Positions 28,501 through 32,137 of a stretch of DNA of 64,000 nt are shown here, in pieces (the first letter of the stretch is position 1; the number at the start of each line of letters is the position of its first letter). This DNA comes from Liolophura sinensis. Its lineage: Eukaryota > Mollusca > Polyplacophora > Chitonida > Chitonidae. The stretch lies in assembly GCF_032854445.1 (NCBI RefSeq), contig NC_088301.1, positions 22,003,808 to 22,067,807 of the forward strand. The letters are read 5' to 3'. Both the position numbers and the translations under genes were made by a program. The notes below the pieces were generated by a model. It made no database searches and was not told where the DNA came from. It worked only from the letters and a program-made list of their open reading frames with translations.

Positions 28501-31055
28501 ACAGTGTGTGGCTCAGAGGGAGAAAGAGGAAAAGTGTTAGTATAATGTGACTGGGTAGGGAAATTCAGTGAAGGAAACAGAGACGGTAACCCTGGGTGTT
28601 ATCTTGCCGGGGGCTAATGGGACACAATATTTATTTATTTATTTGATTGGTGTTTTAGGCCGTACTGAAGAACGACCATCCGGAGGTTGCTGGAAGACCT
28701 TCCCACTTACGGCCGGAGACGAAGCCAGCATGGACTTGATCTCACTGCGACCGCATTGGTGAGAGTTTCCTGGGCTAGCTAACCAACTGAGCCATGGAGG
28801 CCCCTAGGACATGATAAGACATATGAGCTATTAGTGCTTAACGCCACATCGGCAATATTGCAGCCATGTGGTGGCGACATATTGACATAATATAGCTTTT
28901 TAAGGGTGCGTGGTTTAGTCTGGGAACTCCAGGAACTCCGGTTTCCTCCACCAATAACATACTCCCCGCCATTCTATAAGTGAACAATTTGTGAGCATTC
29001 CGTTGAAAGGGTACAGAATCGACGCTGACTGATTGACGTTGGAGATTCCCCGGGTTAAACCATGAAGCACTGATCACGCTTGAACAAATCTTCCATACCT
29101 AAAACTCAACTCTCACACCAGCTAATCAGAATACATCCTCTATCAAACAGAGCTTGCAGATTAATGGAAATTTAGTTAATTATAGTTAACATGATCTGTA
29201 TACTAGTTGTAGCCTCTTTAACCAAGGCTAGAATGGGTCCTATACAATTAACATTAAAGCATTATTCCAATGAAATGGAGCGTGATATCACCGATGTGAA
29301 TGTCATTCCAAATGTAGATTTCTTTTCATAATAACTTGTGTTATTTCATTTTCGACTTATCCCTTTAAATGAATATAGATGGCAGACGGTGCTTAAGAAC
29401 ACGCTGTAATAAACTCCTGTGCGTAATGACGGGAGTTCAATTTCATTCAAAATACTTCATATTAATAACCTCACCCCTTCCTTAATGAAGGAATCTTGGC
29501 GCTGCCTAAGCTTATTCATAACCCCCTGCAGTCGAGCATGCTGCTGTCCGCTTTCTTTCGTGGCCTCGTCGAAGAACTTCTCAGAGTGGTTGCCGAAAGA
29601 TTGAAATATCTCATCTTTCCGATTTCTGTCCAGTATTTCCGAAAACAGTTTATCAGCAATTCTTTGAATACCGTCGCCCACAATCTTCTGACCTTGACCC
29701 ATCATAAACTGTTGTGCTGCCGCTGCAATTGCCCGTTTAGAGTGGGATTTACTTCTGCCTGCAATACAACGAAGACCAGTTCTACTTACTTTGTGTCATT
29801 CAGAGGCAAGAGGCAAAAGCAGAAAAACAAAACTTACAACTGGCATGCGCGTGTTATTCGAAGGGGTTAGGAGGCAGTCTGGCTAGGTTTAAATTTTGTG
29901 TTTCCAGTCCATCTGTTCGTTTAGAGCCTGACAAAGTAATTTTAGATTACTAAATAACACATAACCGGGTTGTTGACTCGGGAGCCTCTCGCCAATGCTT
30001 TCGCTGTGAGTTCAAATCCAGCTCAAGATAACCTACTCTCCGGTCAAACTGCCAGCAACCTGTGGATGGTTGTGGGTATTCCCCGGGAGTAGCCCGGTTT
30101 CCTGCCACCGTAACGCTGGCATCTGTCGTATAAGTGAAAAGTCTAGTATACGGCGCAAAACTCCAATCAAAAAAATAGATAAATGTAATATGTAGCCCCG
30201 GCTTTATAACGGGAATTTTGTGGATTCATTCGCTTTCACTATTTGTATAGAGGCTGATGTAACAATCATAAGATAAAGTCCGTTGTAGTCACGGAAGTTT
30301 GTGCTTTATCTCAGCCTGCGTATTTACATAGACCTGGAAAGAATTCCAAAAAAATTTGCACAGTTTTTGCATAATTAAAAATAATGATAAATTGTTTGAA
30401 ATCTATTGTTACTCTTGCATTTATGTTTCTAACCCGTGATGAATCGCTAAAAATGCTAAAACAACACATTGTTACATGTATAAAACGATTAACACACGCA
30501 TCAGCTAAAGCTTTTATACACATATACAATCCGGTAAAATTCACCCTTCGCGGTTCATTTAGACTCACTCTTTGGGAATAAGGCTGAACATTGCTTATCC
30601 AACCGAATCTTAAATATACCAACATAATATACCTGTATGTTTATTTCACATCAACTAAATAGGAAAAAGGGAGCCTCCGTGGCTCAGTCGGTTAACGCTG
30701 CCAGGGCAGCGTAATGATCCAGGAGTCTCTCACCAATGCGGTCGCTGTGAGTTCAAGTCCAGCTCATGCTGGCTTCCTCTCCGGCCGTACGTGGGAAGGC
30801 CTGCCAGCAACATGCGGATGGTCTTGGGTTCCCCTGGGCTCTGCCCGGTTTCCTCCCACCATAATGCTGGCTGCCGTCGTATAAGTGAAATATTCTTGAG
30901 TACTGCGTAAAGCACCAATCAAATAAATAAATAAATAGGAAAAATGTAACTACAGCATACTGTGGCTTACCGTGCCGAACCGGTCTTTCTTCGCAAAATG
31001 AGCCAGACATAAGAAGATATATCCACGTCAAGCACAGTAACATTCGCATCGACAT
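641..31055 (-). CDS. 22-exon gene for a secreted MACPF / Cys-rich / triple-SRCR protein (whole gene span)
   Basis: Gene model built by eye from acceptor AGs, GT donors and codon phase. Exons in order: 30971-31055, 29475-29758, 27507-27601, 26560-26636, 26237-26401, 25027-25138, 24134-24246, 22720-23061, 21575-21684, 20722-20872, 19596-19737, 18251-18492, 17530-17732, 16554-16691, 15454-15623, 12751-12926, 11410-11614, 10816-11013, 8169-8370, 7142-7264, 5710-5892, 641-1572. They total about 4.45 kb, or about 1,480 codons. Domains by approximate residue: signal peptide 1-21, helical region 29-123, Gly/Met-rich 180-235, MACPF about 270-640, unnamed region 640-870, FAMeT-like region 870-1060, Cys-rich 1055-1172, three SRCR 1172-1482. 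MACPF proteins oligomerise into membrane pores and SRCR domains bind ligands or microbes, so a humoral defence role is inferred. Exons 3, 6, 11, 12, 13 and 15 each need a one-base correction, and exon 13 has a TGA. It is either a real gene in an error-containing assembly or a young pseudogene. Confidence 0.75.
1735..1890 (-). mobile_element. SINE family A copy, 3' part
   Basis: Reverse-orientation copy of the dominant dispersed repeat, recognised by tail TTTATTTATCTGATTGGTG, then the TTTTTACGACGGCGG and GGTGGGAGG blocks. Family A has a tRNA-like head with box A-like TGGCTCAGTCGG and box B-like GAGTTCAAGTCC, and a 3' tail of AAATAAATA. Confidence 0.7.
2170..2690. repeat. 63-bp minisatellite, eight units, alternating types
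   Basis: CCGACACGGGGCCAACCAG recurs at 2195, 2258, 2321, 2384, 2447, 2510, 2573 and 2636, an exact 63-bp period. Units alternate between GACACCCAAC...CAAGAC and GACACTCAAC...CCACAC versions, giving a 126-bp higher-order unit. Because 63 is divisible by three, spurious open frames of 21-residue repeats appear. The core is a piece of the family B dispersed repeat. Confidence 0.9.
2960..3700 (+). pseudogene. LINE retrotransposon fossil, RNase H domain
   Basis: In shifting frames the plus strand reads IYTDASKCPSTSKTGASVCV, LRLSDNLSVYSAEL, then AVTFTDCLSALQ and SRVPRHSGVSGNAREDRLAK. These are the ordered motifs of a non-LTR element RNase H: YTDxSK, SVxxAEL, xDSxSAL and WVPxHxGxxGNxxADxLAK. The Asp and His positions are partly changed and stops and frameshifts separate the blocks, so it is dead. 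The flanking 2700-2960 and 3700-4370 show no gene. Confidence 0.6.
4370..4575 (-). mobile_element. SINE family A copy, reverse, diverged
   Basis: Block order (GACGGCG-like, AAACCGG...GAAACC, ACGACCA...GGTTGCTGGAAGACTT, ACTAGTGAGAG, CGGCCACGGAGG) is that of family A read from tail to head. No terminal tail is clear. Confidence 0.6.
4646..4745. repeat. (TATG)n microsatellite
   Basis: About 23 uninterrupted TATG/ATGT units, followed by a GT-rich stretch to about 4790. The open frames here (YVCM and HTYI repeats) are artefacts of the repeat. Confidence 0.95.
4800..5035 (+). mobile_element. Dispersed repeat family B copy
   Basis: Contains GTCGTGCTTAACAGTTTTTCA, the TGAAGTATCATGCC...GACAGCAGACATGACACCCCA block and CTCAGTTCTGAGAATTAAGCGAGG, all shared with copies near 7850, 15280, 22050 and 48940. 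Confidence 0.6.
5400..5468. repeat. (AAATT)n pentanucleotide microsatellite
   Basis: About 12 perfect AAATT units after GAATAAAGAATTG. The preceding 5100-5400 resembles the 3' untranslated end of a retroelement and has no gene. Confidence 0.9.
5710..5892 (-). CDS. Exon 21: second Cys-rich module
   Basis: Acceptor ACTTTCAG|GT. The donor chosen is A|GTAGGT, because it gives phase 1 out and matches exon 22 (183 nt). Encodes ALMEGGSCVQHCSPLRVG, HCLCRVKTEKSDDCLLECPP and ends near GRITCF. Contains eight Cys. Continues the furin/EGF-like region. Confidence 0.65.
5950..6515 (+). mobile_element. SINE family A copy split by a nested SINE
   Basis: Forward copy. The head part (5950-6068, ending CTCCAGGCGTAAG) and the tail part (6358-6515, starting GGGCGTAAGTGG) are separated by a reverse SINE. 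GGCGTAAG on both sides is a target-site duplication. Confidence 0.75.
6069..6345 (-). mobile_element. SINE family A copy nested in another SINE
   Basis: Full-length reverse copy, from tail TATTTATTTATTTGATTGG to head CTAACCAAATGAGCCATGGAG. A C18 run follows the head at 6340-6355, then the outer SINE resumes. Confidence 0.8.
6884..7020 (+). mobile_element. SINE family A copy, head only
   Basis: Box A-like GGTGGTTAGCACGCC and box B-like GAGTTTAACTCC, then CTGGATTCCTGTCCGGC. Lost after GGAAAGGTCTGG. Sits in intron 20 of the MACPF-SRCR gene. Confidence 0.6.
7142..7264 (-). CDS. Exon 20: Cys-rich (furin/EGF-like) module
   Basis: Acceptor TTCCCAG|GT, donor T|GTAAGT, 123 nt, phase 1 in and out. 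Encodes CHSSGSDSTCRKCRNFKFGD then RCVESCPAMYKPKPDSKTCV. The C-x(8)-C-x2-C-x8-C-x3-C spacing is like the furin-type Cys-rich repeats of growth-factor receptors. Disulphide-rich, extracellular. Confidence 0.7.
7398..7660 (+). mobile_element. Dispersed repeat, family B-related
   Basis: Starts GTGCTTGGGGTTTAACGTCGTACTTAAC and contains the CGCTCTTTTATCCAATGCTGCTTCACTGAG and GCAAGTAAGTCGCC blocks. Shares only its first 60 bases with family B, so it is a sister family. Confidence 0.5.
7850..8112 (+). mobile_element. Dispersed repeat family B copy, 3' half
   Basis: Blocks CACTGAAGTATCATG, GACACCAGACATAATA, GGGCCAACCAG, GCGCCAAGCGAGGCAGCAAC and the end AACGCTCTAACCACTAGGCC. The end resembles a tRNA anticodon/T-arm region (CTAACCACTAGGCCACC). 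Confidence 0.65.
8169..8370 (-). CDS. Exon 19: end of FAMeT-like region and first Cys-rich residues
   Basis: Acceptor CTTTCTCCAG|GCG, donor G|GTAGGT, 202 nt, phase 0 in and 1 out. Encodes AESYVYAVYEDDDPLHVRFY, then GNGETEATIMNVEL (a FAMeT-like last strand), then a Cys-containing stretch QGRCVEKCHPQC that starts the Cys-rich region. Confidence 0.7.
8398..8456 (-). mobile_element. 5'-truncated SINE with target-site duplication, next to exon 19 acceptor
   Basis: Only the family A tail (TTTATTTATTTGATTGG...CACTTATACGAC). GCAAATAGAT occurs at 8388-8397 and again at 8457-8466. The insertion is about 17 bases from the exon 19 acceptor. Confidence 0.8.
8475..8735. repeat. Duplicated intron block, copy 1
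   Basis: About 260 bases from GCTCACCTTATTCGG through GATGTCATAGCTGCTCAGA, GGTCACGTGACTAG and TTTTGGAGAAGAAT also occur at 11631-11870. Both copies lie just beyond a splice acceptor (exons 19 and 17). Confidence 0.85.
10659..10816. repeat. 40-bp tandem repeat that copies the exon 18 splice donor
   Basis: Unit CATCTTCCATTTGCG...GCGAGAACCCCCACCTTC occurs four times. On the minus strand each unit carries AAG|GTGGGGGTT, the donor used by exon 18 at 10810-10815. Copies near 10691-10696 and 10730-10735 keep the GT. The third reads ...CCCCAAACTT and has lost it. Confidence 0.85.
10816..11013 (-). CDS. Exon 18: FAMeT-like region, continued
   Basis: Acceptor TGTTTCAG|GGT, donor AAG|GTGGGG, 198 nt, phase 0 in and out. 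Encodes VMKFISDAEARSLGDPRLYE, then SYFVCFHEFAGGDRLSIKYG. The YFVCF-x(6)-DRLSIKYG stretch matches the W-I/V-x-F...I-x-V-G-x-G pattern of FAMeT domains. The donor lies in a tandem repeat that copies it several times. Confidence 0.68.
11410..11614 (-). CDS. Exon 17: start of FAMeT-like region
   Basis: Acceptor ATATTGCAG, donor AAG|GTATGT, 205 nt, phase 2 in and 0 out. Encodes DKYGVGAIPCNLAWFKRLSF, then FTAASEGDIFIVFSVIP and TWYYLQIGPQGVAIYK. The pattern F-x-A-x-x-D-x-x-I-x-F then WYYxxIG resembles the farnesoic acid O-methyltransferase-like (FAMeT, Methyltransf_FA) beta domain. This is a resemblance by eye, not a search result. Confidence 0.65.
11631..11870. repeat. Duplicated intron block, copy 2
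   Basis: Partner of 8475-8735, estimated by eye at about 80 percent identity with small indels. Begins 14 bases beyond the exon 17 acceptor. Suggests an old tandem duplication involving these exons or unequal exchange between introns. Confidence 0.85.
11998..12140 (-). mobile_element. Diverged SINE tail
   Basis: TTGCTTAACGCCATACTCGAG, TTTTCACTTATACAATGGCGG and GACAAGCTGCTGACGAAC correspond to family A blocks in reverse. No poly(A)-type tail is left. The rest of 11870-12750 is intron with C-rich (12271-12289) and A-rich runs and no gene. Confidence 0.5.
12751..12926 (-). CDS. Exon 16: middle region
   Basis: Acceptor CTTTCAG|ATG, donor AA|GTAAGT, 176 nt, phase 0 in and 2 out. Encodes MSIRGLVLDYEVKSGLLYLT followed by ESLRGLPLAKVEAISRFHEI. 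The ATG is internal, not a start. The intron on its high side holds a 1.1-kb minisatellite. Confidence 0.65.
12950..14110. repeat. 40-bp minisatellite in intron 15
   Basis: About 28 diverged units of the form CATATTATCCACTGGATATG followed by AACAGTGTGATGAACAACGT. Unit length varies from 38 to 42 bases, so no open frame persists. Confidence 0.9.
14290..14440 (-). mobile_element. SINE family A copy, 3' part
   Basis: TTACTTATTTATTGAATTGGTG, TTTACGCCGTACTCAAGAAC and the GGCGGCCGGTATTATGGTGGG block in reverse orientation. 14440-15050 is AT-rich intron with no gene. Confidence 0.7.
15057..15260. repeat. TATG/CATG microsatellite in two blocks
   Basis: GTATGCATG units at 15060-15170 and 15204-15252. 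A 45-base piece (TGCTTGCGGTTTTATGTAGT...) follows each block, so the microsatellite and its flank were duplicated together. Confidence 0.85.
15250..15453 (+). mobile_element. Dispersed repeat family B copy
   Basis: GTACTTAACGATTTTTTAGTCA, TATCATGCTGCAGACACCAG, ACATGACACCTACCCAGTCA and CCGGCCAACCGGTCCTGTTTC, the family B block order. It stops next to the exon 15 donor. Confidence 0.6.
15454..15623 (-). CDS. Exon 15: middle region (frameshifted)
   Basis: Acceptor TGTCTAG|GTA, donor AAG|GTGGGT. It opens as VLFDARWTLK, then near 15593-15594 (a GG on the coding strand) the open frame changes to DKEEVLVVFFNKLTRKWFV, RSKDGVIHLYDGYANGG and so on. It is 170 nt where 171 fits the phases, so one base is missing. 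The alternating beta-type pattern suggests a sandwich-like fold. No name assigned. Confidence 0.55.
16107..16215 (-). mobile_element. Diverged SINE tail
   Basis: TTTGTTTAACGCCATACTTAAG, then a TATGATGGTAGTCAG and GAGCGGGTAAGCCC stretch match family A in reverse with many changes. Confidence 0.45.
16554..16691 (-). CDS. Exon 14: middle region
   Basis: Acceptor TCCCTAG|GGC, donor AAG|GTAAGT, 138 nt, phase 0 in and out. Encodes GPIPSTDIYLPPGGTACDVN, then SSARDIMAWANLTDGSHF. Phase agrees with both neighbours. No domain recognised. Confidence 0.6.
16869..17492 (-). other. Unexplained open frames in intron 13
   Basis: Two consecutive minus-strand open frames (17172-17492 and 16869-17129) with protein-like composition, for example WTSTELLNQATWVILFMDEI and PVPIFHLYEADINKYPVDV. 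I recognise no family. They fit no exon of the MACPF-SRCR gene and could be a fossil of a mobile element. Confidence 0.25.
17530..17732 (-). CDS. Exon 13: post-MACPF segment with an in-frame TGA
   Basis: Acceptor TTGCTTAG|GG, donor GAAGAG|GTGAGG. The long open frame reads RKYYVIRVQNFHDDERND through EERRYCDYTSAKSLQTGRYG, then meets TGA at 17560-17562. The same frame resumes and enters exon 14 in phase 0. Joining it to exon 12 needs one base fewer at the G3 run of the acceptor. The real gene may end here, or the exon may carry small errors. No domain recognised. Confidence 0.45.
18251..18492 (-). CDS. Exon 12: end of MACPF domain (frameshifted)
   Basis: Acceptor TTGTTTCAG, donor GA|GTAAGT. The first part is open as FRQQYTNEALMVEG. 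After the GGAGGGCGAGACC stretch (18446-18456) the frame changes, and the second part reads DWLDSIPEYPKPFDFQMSPI and on through DMGCFGK. The WLxSIPxYPKPFxFxMxPITDL pattern is typical of the distal MACPF sheet in animal MACPF proteins. Length 242 is one short of what both phases demand, so one base is missing. Confidence 0.65.
18744..19100 (-). other. Unexplained open frame in intron 11
   Basis: A 118-codon minus-strand frame with segments such as NLTNESLIFLRFQFFLPSES and INVVREMACFPPGININTF. It contains a TTTCCTCAG|G acceptor whose phase would fit exon 11, but no exit into exon 12 in phase. Reported as coding-like, not called as an exon. Confidence 0.25.
19596..19737 (-). CDS. Exon 11: MACPF second membrane-inserting region (frameshifted)
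   Basis: Acceptor TATATTGCAG, donor GG|GTGAGC, phase 2 in. The first half reads TFSAKSFQYESSSLFHSA and on, Ser/Ala/Lys-rich as expected for TMH2. It then meets a stop at a G4 run (C4 at 19650-19653 on the plus strand). The second half is open in another frame to the donor. The exon is 142 nt where 141 would fit the phases, so there is one surplus base. Confidence 0.6.
19830..20035 (+). mobile_element. SINE family A copy
   Basis: CGTACCAGCGACCAATGCGG, GTGAATTCAAGTCCATTTCATGC, CTTTCCGGGAAGG and a tail of CAAATAAATCAAATAAATAAAC. Head is degraded. Confidence 0.75.
20195..20700. repeat. 45-bp minisatellite beside exon 10
   Basis: About 11 units of TTGATGGTGTCTATAAGGGA + ATTAGTTATCTTGGTAACTC, period 45 bases (15 codons), so a 206-codon spurious plus-strand frame arises. 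Units diverge toward 20700, 22 bases from the exon 10 donor. Confidence 0.9.
20722..20872 (-). CDS. Exon 10: MACPF signature exon
   Basis: Acceptor TATTCAG, donor AG|GTAATT, 151 nt, phase 1 in and 2 out. Contains FILRWGTHFIKSAKFGG, which matches the MACPF signature (aromatic-G-T-H-aromatic, then a Gly-Gly hinge six residues later); W stands where F/Y is usual. The GG pair is the conserved bend residue pair of the central sheet. A 45-bp minisatellite abuts the donor side. Confidence 0.82.
21330..21545 (+). mobile_element. SINE family A copy
   Basis: GACCCAGGAGCCTTTGACAAG, GAGATCAAGACCAGCTCACGC, CGGATGGTCGTAGGTTTCC and a tail CAAATAAATAAATAAATG. Lies 30 bases from the exon 9 donor. Confidence 0.8.
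21575..21684 (-). CDS. Exon 9: MACPF domain core
   Basis: Acceptor CTCCACAG, donor C|GTAAGT, 110 nt, phase 2 in and 1 out. Encodes YELFLDDISFNDLNVEFLED followed by FLDLPVSYVGTNPQKF. The LxxLPxxY motif just before the signature exon is typical of the MACPF core. Low-coordinate neighbour is a SINE copy. Confidence 0.75.
22050..22265 (+). mobile_element. Dispersed repeat family B copy, 3' half
   Basis: GCTGCCGCCACTGAAGTATC, CAGACACCATACATGACACC, CGAGTCATCCAGCTCTATTTCC, GCGCCAAACACGGCAGCAAC. Confidence 0.6.
22720..23061 (-). CDS. Exon 8: MACPF domain, first membrane-inserting region
   Basis: Acceptor TTTCACAG, donor CG|GTGAGA; in and out phases both 2, agreeing with exons 7 and 9. Encodes YGKYSVPDTMTVHGVYDTD, then a Gln/Ala/Ser-rich helical part, then FGFLGLFGGGFSVDSF and a Ser/Asn/Gln-rich end. 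An amphipathic Gly/Ser-rich segment here corresponds in position to TMH1 of MACPF folds, the cluster that unfurls into a beta hairpin in the pore. Confidence 0.75.
24134..24246 (-). CDS. Exon 7: start of MACPF domain
   Basis: Acceptor CTTCCCACAG|AAC, donor AA|GTAAGA, phase 0 in and 2 out. Encodes NLLDAASFIGVGFDGRGDYS followed by a Ser/Arg-rich stretch and QRTCNDRG. The GxGFDxRxxYS pattern and the following Cys match the opening strand of MACPF domains in invertebrate perforin-like proteins. The open frame in the track here is a different frame and is not the coding one. Confidence 0.75.
24620..24735 (-). mobile_element. SINE family A fragment, reverse
   Basis: TGTTTTATGCCGTGCTCGTGAG, GGGGCCAGTTTATAATGCG. 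Separated from a forward tail fragment at 24890-25008 by unrelated sequence. Confidence 0.45.
24890..25008 (+). mobile_element. SINE family A tail, forward
   Basis: CATTATCTGTCCGGTTTCC, CCCATGATGCTGAAAGCC, TATAAGTGAAATATTATTGAG and CAAATAAATAAATAC. It ends 19 bases from exon 6. Confidence 0.6.
25027..25138 (-). CDS. Exon 6: linker into the MACPF domain (one base out of phase)
   Basis: Acceptor TTTTCACAG|ATTACC, donor GGTG|GTATTT. Encodes ITKYWKRQKKMSCGLYPSLG and on. At 112 nt it leaves phase 1, but exon 7 must enter in phase 0. The C4 run in GCGCCCCGCG (plus strand, near 25037) is the likely extra base. The exon directly adjoins a SINE fragment on its low-coordinate side. Confidence 0.5.
26045..26190 (+). 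mobile_element. Internally deleted SINE family A copy
   Basis: Head TTAGTTTCCGAGCGGTTAGCGTGCTAGC joins directly to the tail GGGGCCTCCAGTAATAATGC, CGTATAAG, CAATCAGATAAATAAACAAA. The central body is missing. Confidence 0.6.
26237..26401 (-). CDS. Exon 5: Gly/Met/Pro-rich segment
   Basis: Phase 0 in and out (165 nt), donor AGG|GTAAGT. Reads FAYGYPGGIGNMLLNG, then a GPMGPMGPM run, then PCRFAMRLLKGCR. A stronger-looking acceptor (TCTCCACAG at about 26429) would add eight residues, but only if a C run there is one base too long, so the start is uncertain. The GPM repeat is collagen-like but too short to form a triple helix. Confidence 0.6.
26560..26636 (-). CDS. Exon 4: short exon with CxxC
   Basis: Acceptor TTCTAG|TA, donor TGG|GTAAGT. 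Encodes PKSKQREENLNFDLNQKQ followed by LCGICPW. Ends in phase 0. The CGIC pair and the Cys residues in exon 5 suggest a small disulphide-bonded segment before the pore-forming domain. Confidence 0.6.
26930..27040 (-). mobile_element. SINE family A head, reverse
   Basis: GAGGAAGCCAATATGACCAG, GAGAGGCTCCTGAGTCATTG and CGATCACAGAGGCCTCC are the head and box B region in reverse. Confidence 0.5.
27077..27318 (-). CDS. Possible extra or alternative exon inside intron 3
   Basis: A good acceptor (TTTCATGCAG) opens a protein-like frame of about 80 residues, from INDLHLESYRQTF through VTYMCVMLVEAKRFGASIKI to DVTKRLKT and a TAA at 27077-27079. Its entry phase (1) fits exon 3 if exon 3 has the one-base error proposed above. 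A GTAAGT donor lies just past the stop (27063-27068), but no frame carries through it into exon 4. It could be an alternative terminal exon, a broken internal exon, or unrelated. No AATAAA was noticed close by. Confidence 0.4.
27507..27601 (-). CDS. Exon 3: N-terminal linker (one base out of phase)
   Basis: Acceptor TTTAG|GCC and donor AAAAG|GTAACA. Reads AEISIVPERGMDLGSMFLP and on. Its length (95) gives phase 2 out, but exon 4 needs phase 1, so there is one base too many. The G5 run at 27543-27547 (plus strand) is the obvious candidate. No domain recognised. Confidence 0.55.
27655..28480. repeat. Two linked minisatellites in intron 2
   Basis: 27655-27880 holds three 71-bp units (GTGTGAGTTACAAA...GGTGACTGGCTGAGCGCGCA). 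27880-28480 holds about 18 diverged 30-34-bp units of the form AGAGCAGGGGTGACTGGCTG + AGCGGGCG. The short unit looks derived from the end of the longer one. Spurious Leu/Ser/Pro-rich frames result. Confidence 0.85.
28625..28803 (-). mobile_element. Internally deleted SINE family A copy, reverse
   Basis: TATTTATTTATTTGATTGG, GGCCGTACTGAAGAACGACCATCC (body deleted between CTCAAGAA and CGACCATCC), then TTCCCACTTACGGCCGGAG and head CCAACTGAGCCATGGAGGCC. Confidence 0.8.
29475..29758 (-). CDS. Exon 2: charged helical N-terminal region
   Basis: Acceptor TTGCAG|GC and donor GGG|GTGAGG; in phase 1, out phase 0, both consistent with its neighbours. It encodes about 94 residues rich in Gln, Lys, Glu and Ala (for example SGQQHARLQGVMNKLRQRQD), probably alpha-helical or coiled-coil. 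No named domain recognised. It lies between the signal peptide and the MACPF domain. Confidence 0.65.
29965..30185 (+). mobile_element. SINE family A copy
   Basis: TTGACTCGGGAGCCTCTCGCC, GAGTTCAAATCCAGCTCA, GGATGGTTGTGGGTATTCC, CCGTAACGCTGGC, CTCCAATCAAAAAAATAG. Weak head. Confidence 0.75.
30668..30940 (+). mobile_element. Full-length SINE family A copy
   Basis: The clearest complete head in the left half: GGAGCCTCCGTGGCTCAGTCGG, box B-like GAGTTCAAGTCC, body to CACCAATCAAATAAATAAAT. ATAGGAAAAA before (30660-30669) and after (30936-30945) is a possible target-site duplication. Lies in intron 1. Confidence 0.85.
30971..31055 (-). CDS. Exon 1: start codon and signal peptide
   Basis: Starts MSMRMLLCLTWIYLLMSGSF, a basic n-region, a hydrophobic core and a Cys before EERPV, which reads as a secretory signal peptide of about 21 residues. 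The donor is G|GTAAGC in phase 1, matching exon 2. An acceptor-like TTACAG sits 13 bases before the ATG, so a separate 5' untranslated exon is possible. The frame is open further upstream, but this ATG gives the best signal peptide. Confidence 0.7.
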
Positions 31056-31282
31056 GACGACCCTTCTGTAACAACAAGAACAAGAACAATGAACGAATAC
31101 ACAACACTTTACTGTAGCTACATGGGTATAGAAAACAAGTGCAAAATTCAAGAGGAATGCCTTCCTGTGTACTCTTCACGTAGACCATAATTAAGTGGTC
31201 CGGTTAAAAACCTTTTCCCAAAAAATACACATAAACTTCACCTTTAGCACCATTTTTGGTAAATGGACTTAAAGTAGTTCAA

Positions 31283-31385
31283 AGTTGAAAGCACCACCTA
31301 GGCGTTAGTAGCGTTCATTGAGGCCACACAGGCCTATATATACATATATATGAACTCTACTGAGGCCTAGGTGGTGCTTTAACCT
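31283..31385. repeat. Hairpin in the divergent intergenic region
   Basis: Perfect 16-base inverted arms, AAAGCACCACCTAGGC at 31288-31303 and its complement at 31365-31380, with about 60 bases between. Lies between the two divergent start codons at 31055 and 31590. Could be a small MITE or a shared regulatory element. Confidence 0.6.
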
Positions 31386-31589
31386 CGGGATATTCTGTAG
31401 CGTCGAATTAATGTCTACGTTCTAAGAACGATAACTACTATTTATTTTGCTCTTTATTATATAGTATAGTATAGTATACCAAGGGAATTCACCATCCTTC
31501 TCCTCCGCAATCCGACCAATCAAATGTTACAACACCTCTGTACTGGCACTACTTTTTACAACTTTTTCTTGTCGTCTGCAAATGTCAAC

Positions 31590-31869
31590 ATGGCCGACTT
31601 TCGACCAGGGGATATAGTAAAAATTGACAAAAAAGGACGCACCAGAGTTATAAATGTGACAAGAGATAATCAAATCAATGTGGAAATCCTCGGCATTGAC
31701 TACGACACAGAGCTATCGCCACGAAGGTCAGGTAATGGCGCCGATATTTGGCGGCCCCATATCGGGTGGTGTCTGCAACGTGCATGTTCATTACAATCAT
31801 GAAGCACCCAAACGAGGACGTGTTATTGAATCGTCATCCGAATCTTCAAGAGAACTAGCTGATGTTTAA
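31590..31869 (+). CDS. Small single-exon gene, unrecognised product (one frameshift)
   Basis: ATG in a strong context (AACATGGCC) opens MADFRPGDIVKIDKKGRTRV, VTRDNQINVEILGIDYDTEL. Near 31719-31725 the open frame moves by one base and continues GGPISGGVCNVHVHYNHEAP, KRGRVIESSSESSRELADV and a TAA at 31867-31869. Its 280 nt is one base over a multiple of three, so an intact version would be about 92 residues. The N-terminal half (PGDIVKI...) looks like a small beta-barrel (KOW or Tudor-like), and the C-terminus is charged and Ser-rich. No family is claimed. Transcribed away from the MACPF-SRCR gene. An LTR element sits directly past its poly(A) signal. Confidence 0.5.
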
Positions 31870-32115
31870 ATTCCAATCAGCCCTTACAACTCTGCAAGCT
31901 GTTTGGCTTGTTCAACCTTTGTTAACTTAAACTGTCAGTTGTTTTTTGAAAGTTGCACAGCGTATTCTCAGGGCACATGAAATTTGTCTGTTTTTAGACA
32001 GCAATTCTTTCTGTAGTAAAATGTAATATTCTTATTATAAATATTAACGTATAGAACGATATATTGTATAAAGCAAACTTTTGACATGTCTATGATATGA
32101 AAAAGTCGTTATGTA

Positions 32116-32121
32116 AATAAA
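32116..32121 (+). terminator. Poly(A) signal of the small gene at 31590
   Basis: AATAAA 247 bases downstream of the stop, in AT-rich sequence. The LTR retrotransposon starts 17 bases further on, about where cleavage would occur. Confidence 0.5.
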
Positions 32122-32137
32122 TTTTGTCCGTACTATA

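Noticed and set aside
30668-30760. tRNA gene at the SINE head
   Set aside because: Box A and box B-like words are present, but there is no acceptor stem or cloverleaf, and the sequence continues into the SINE body.
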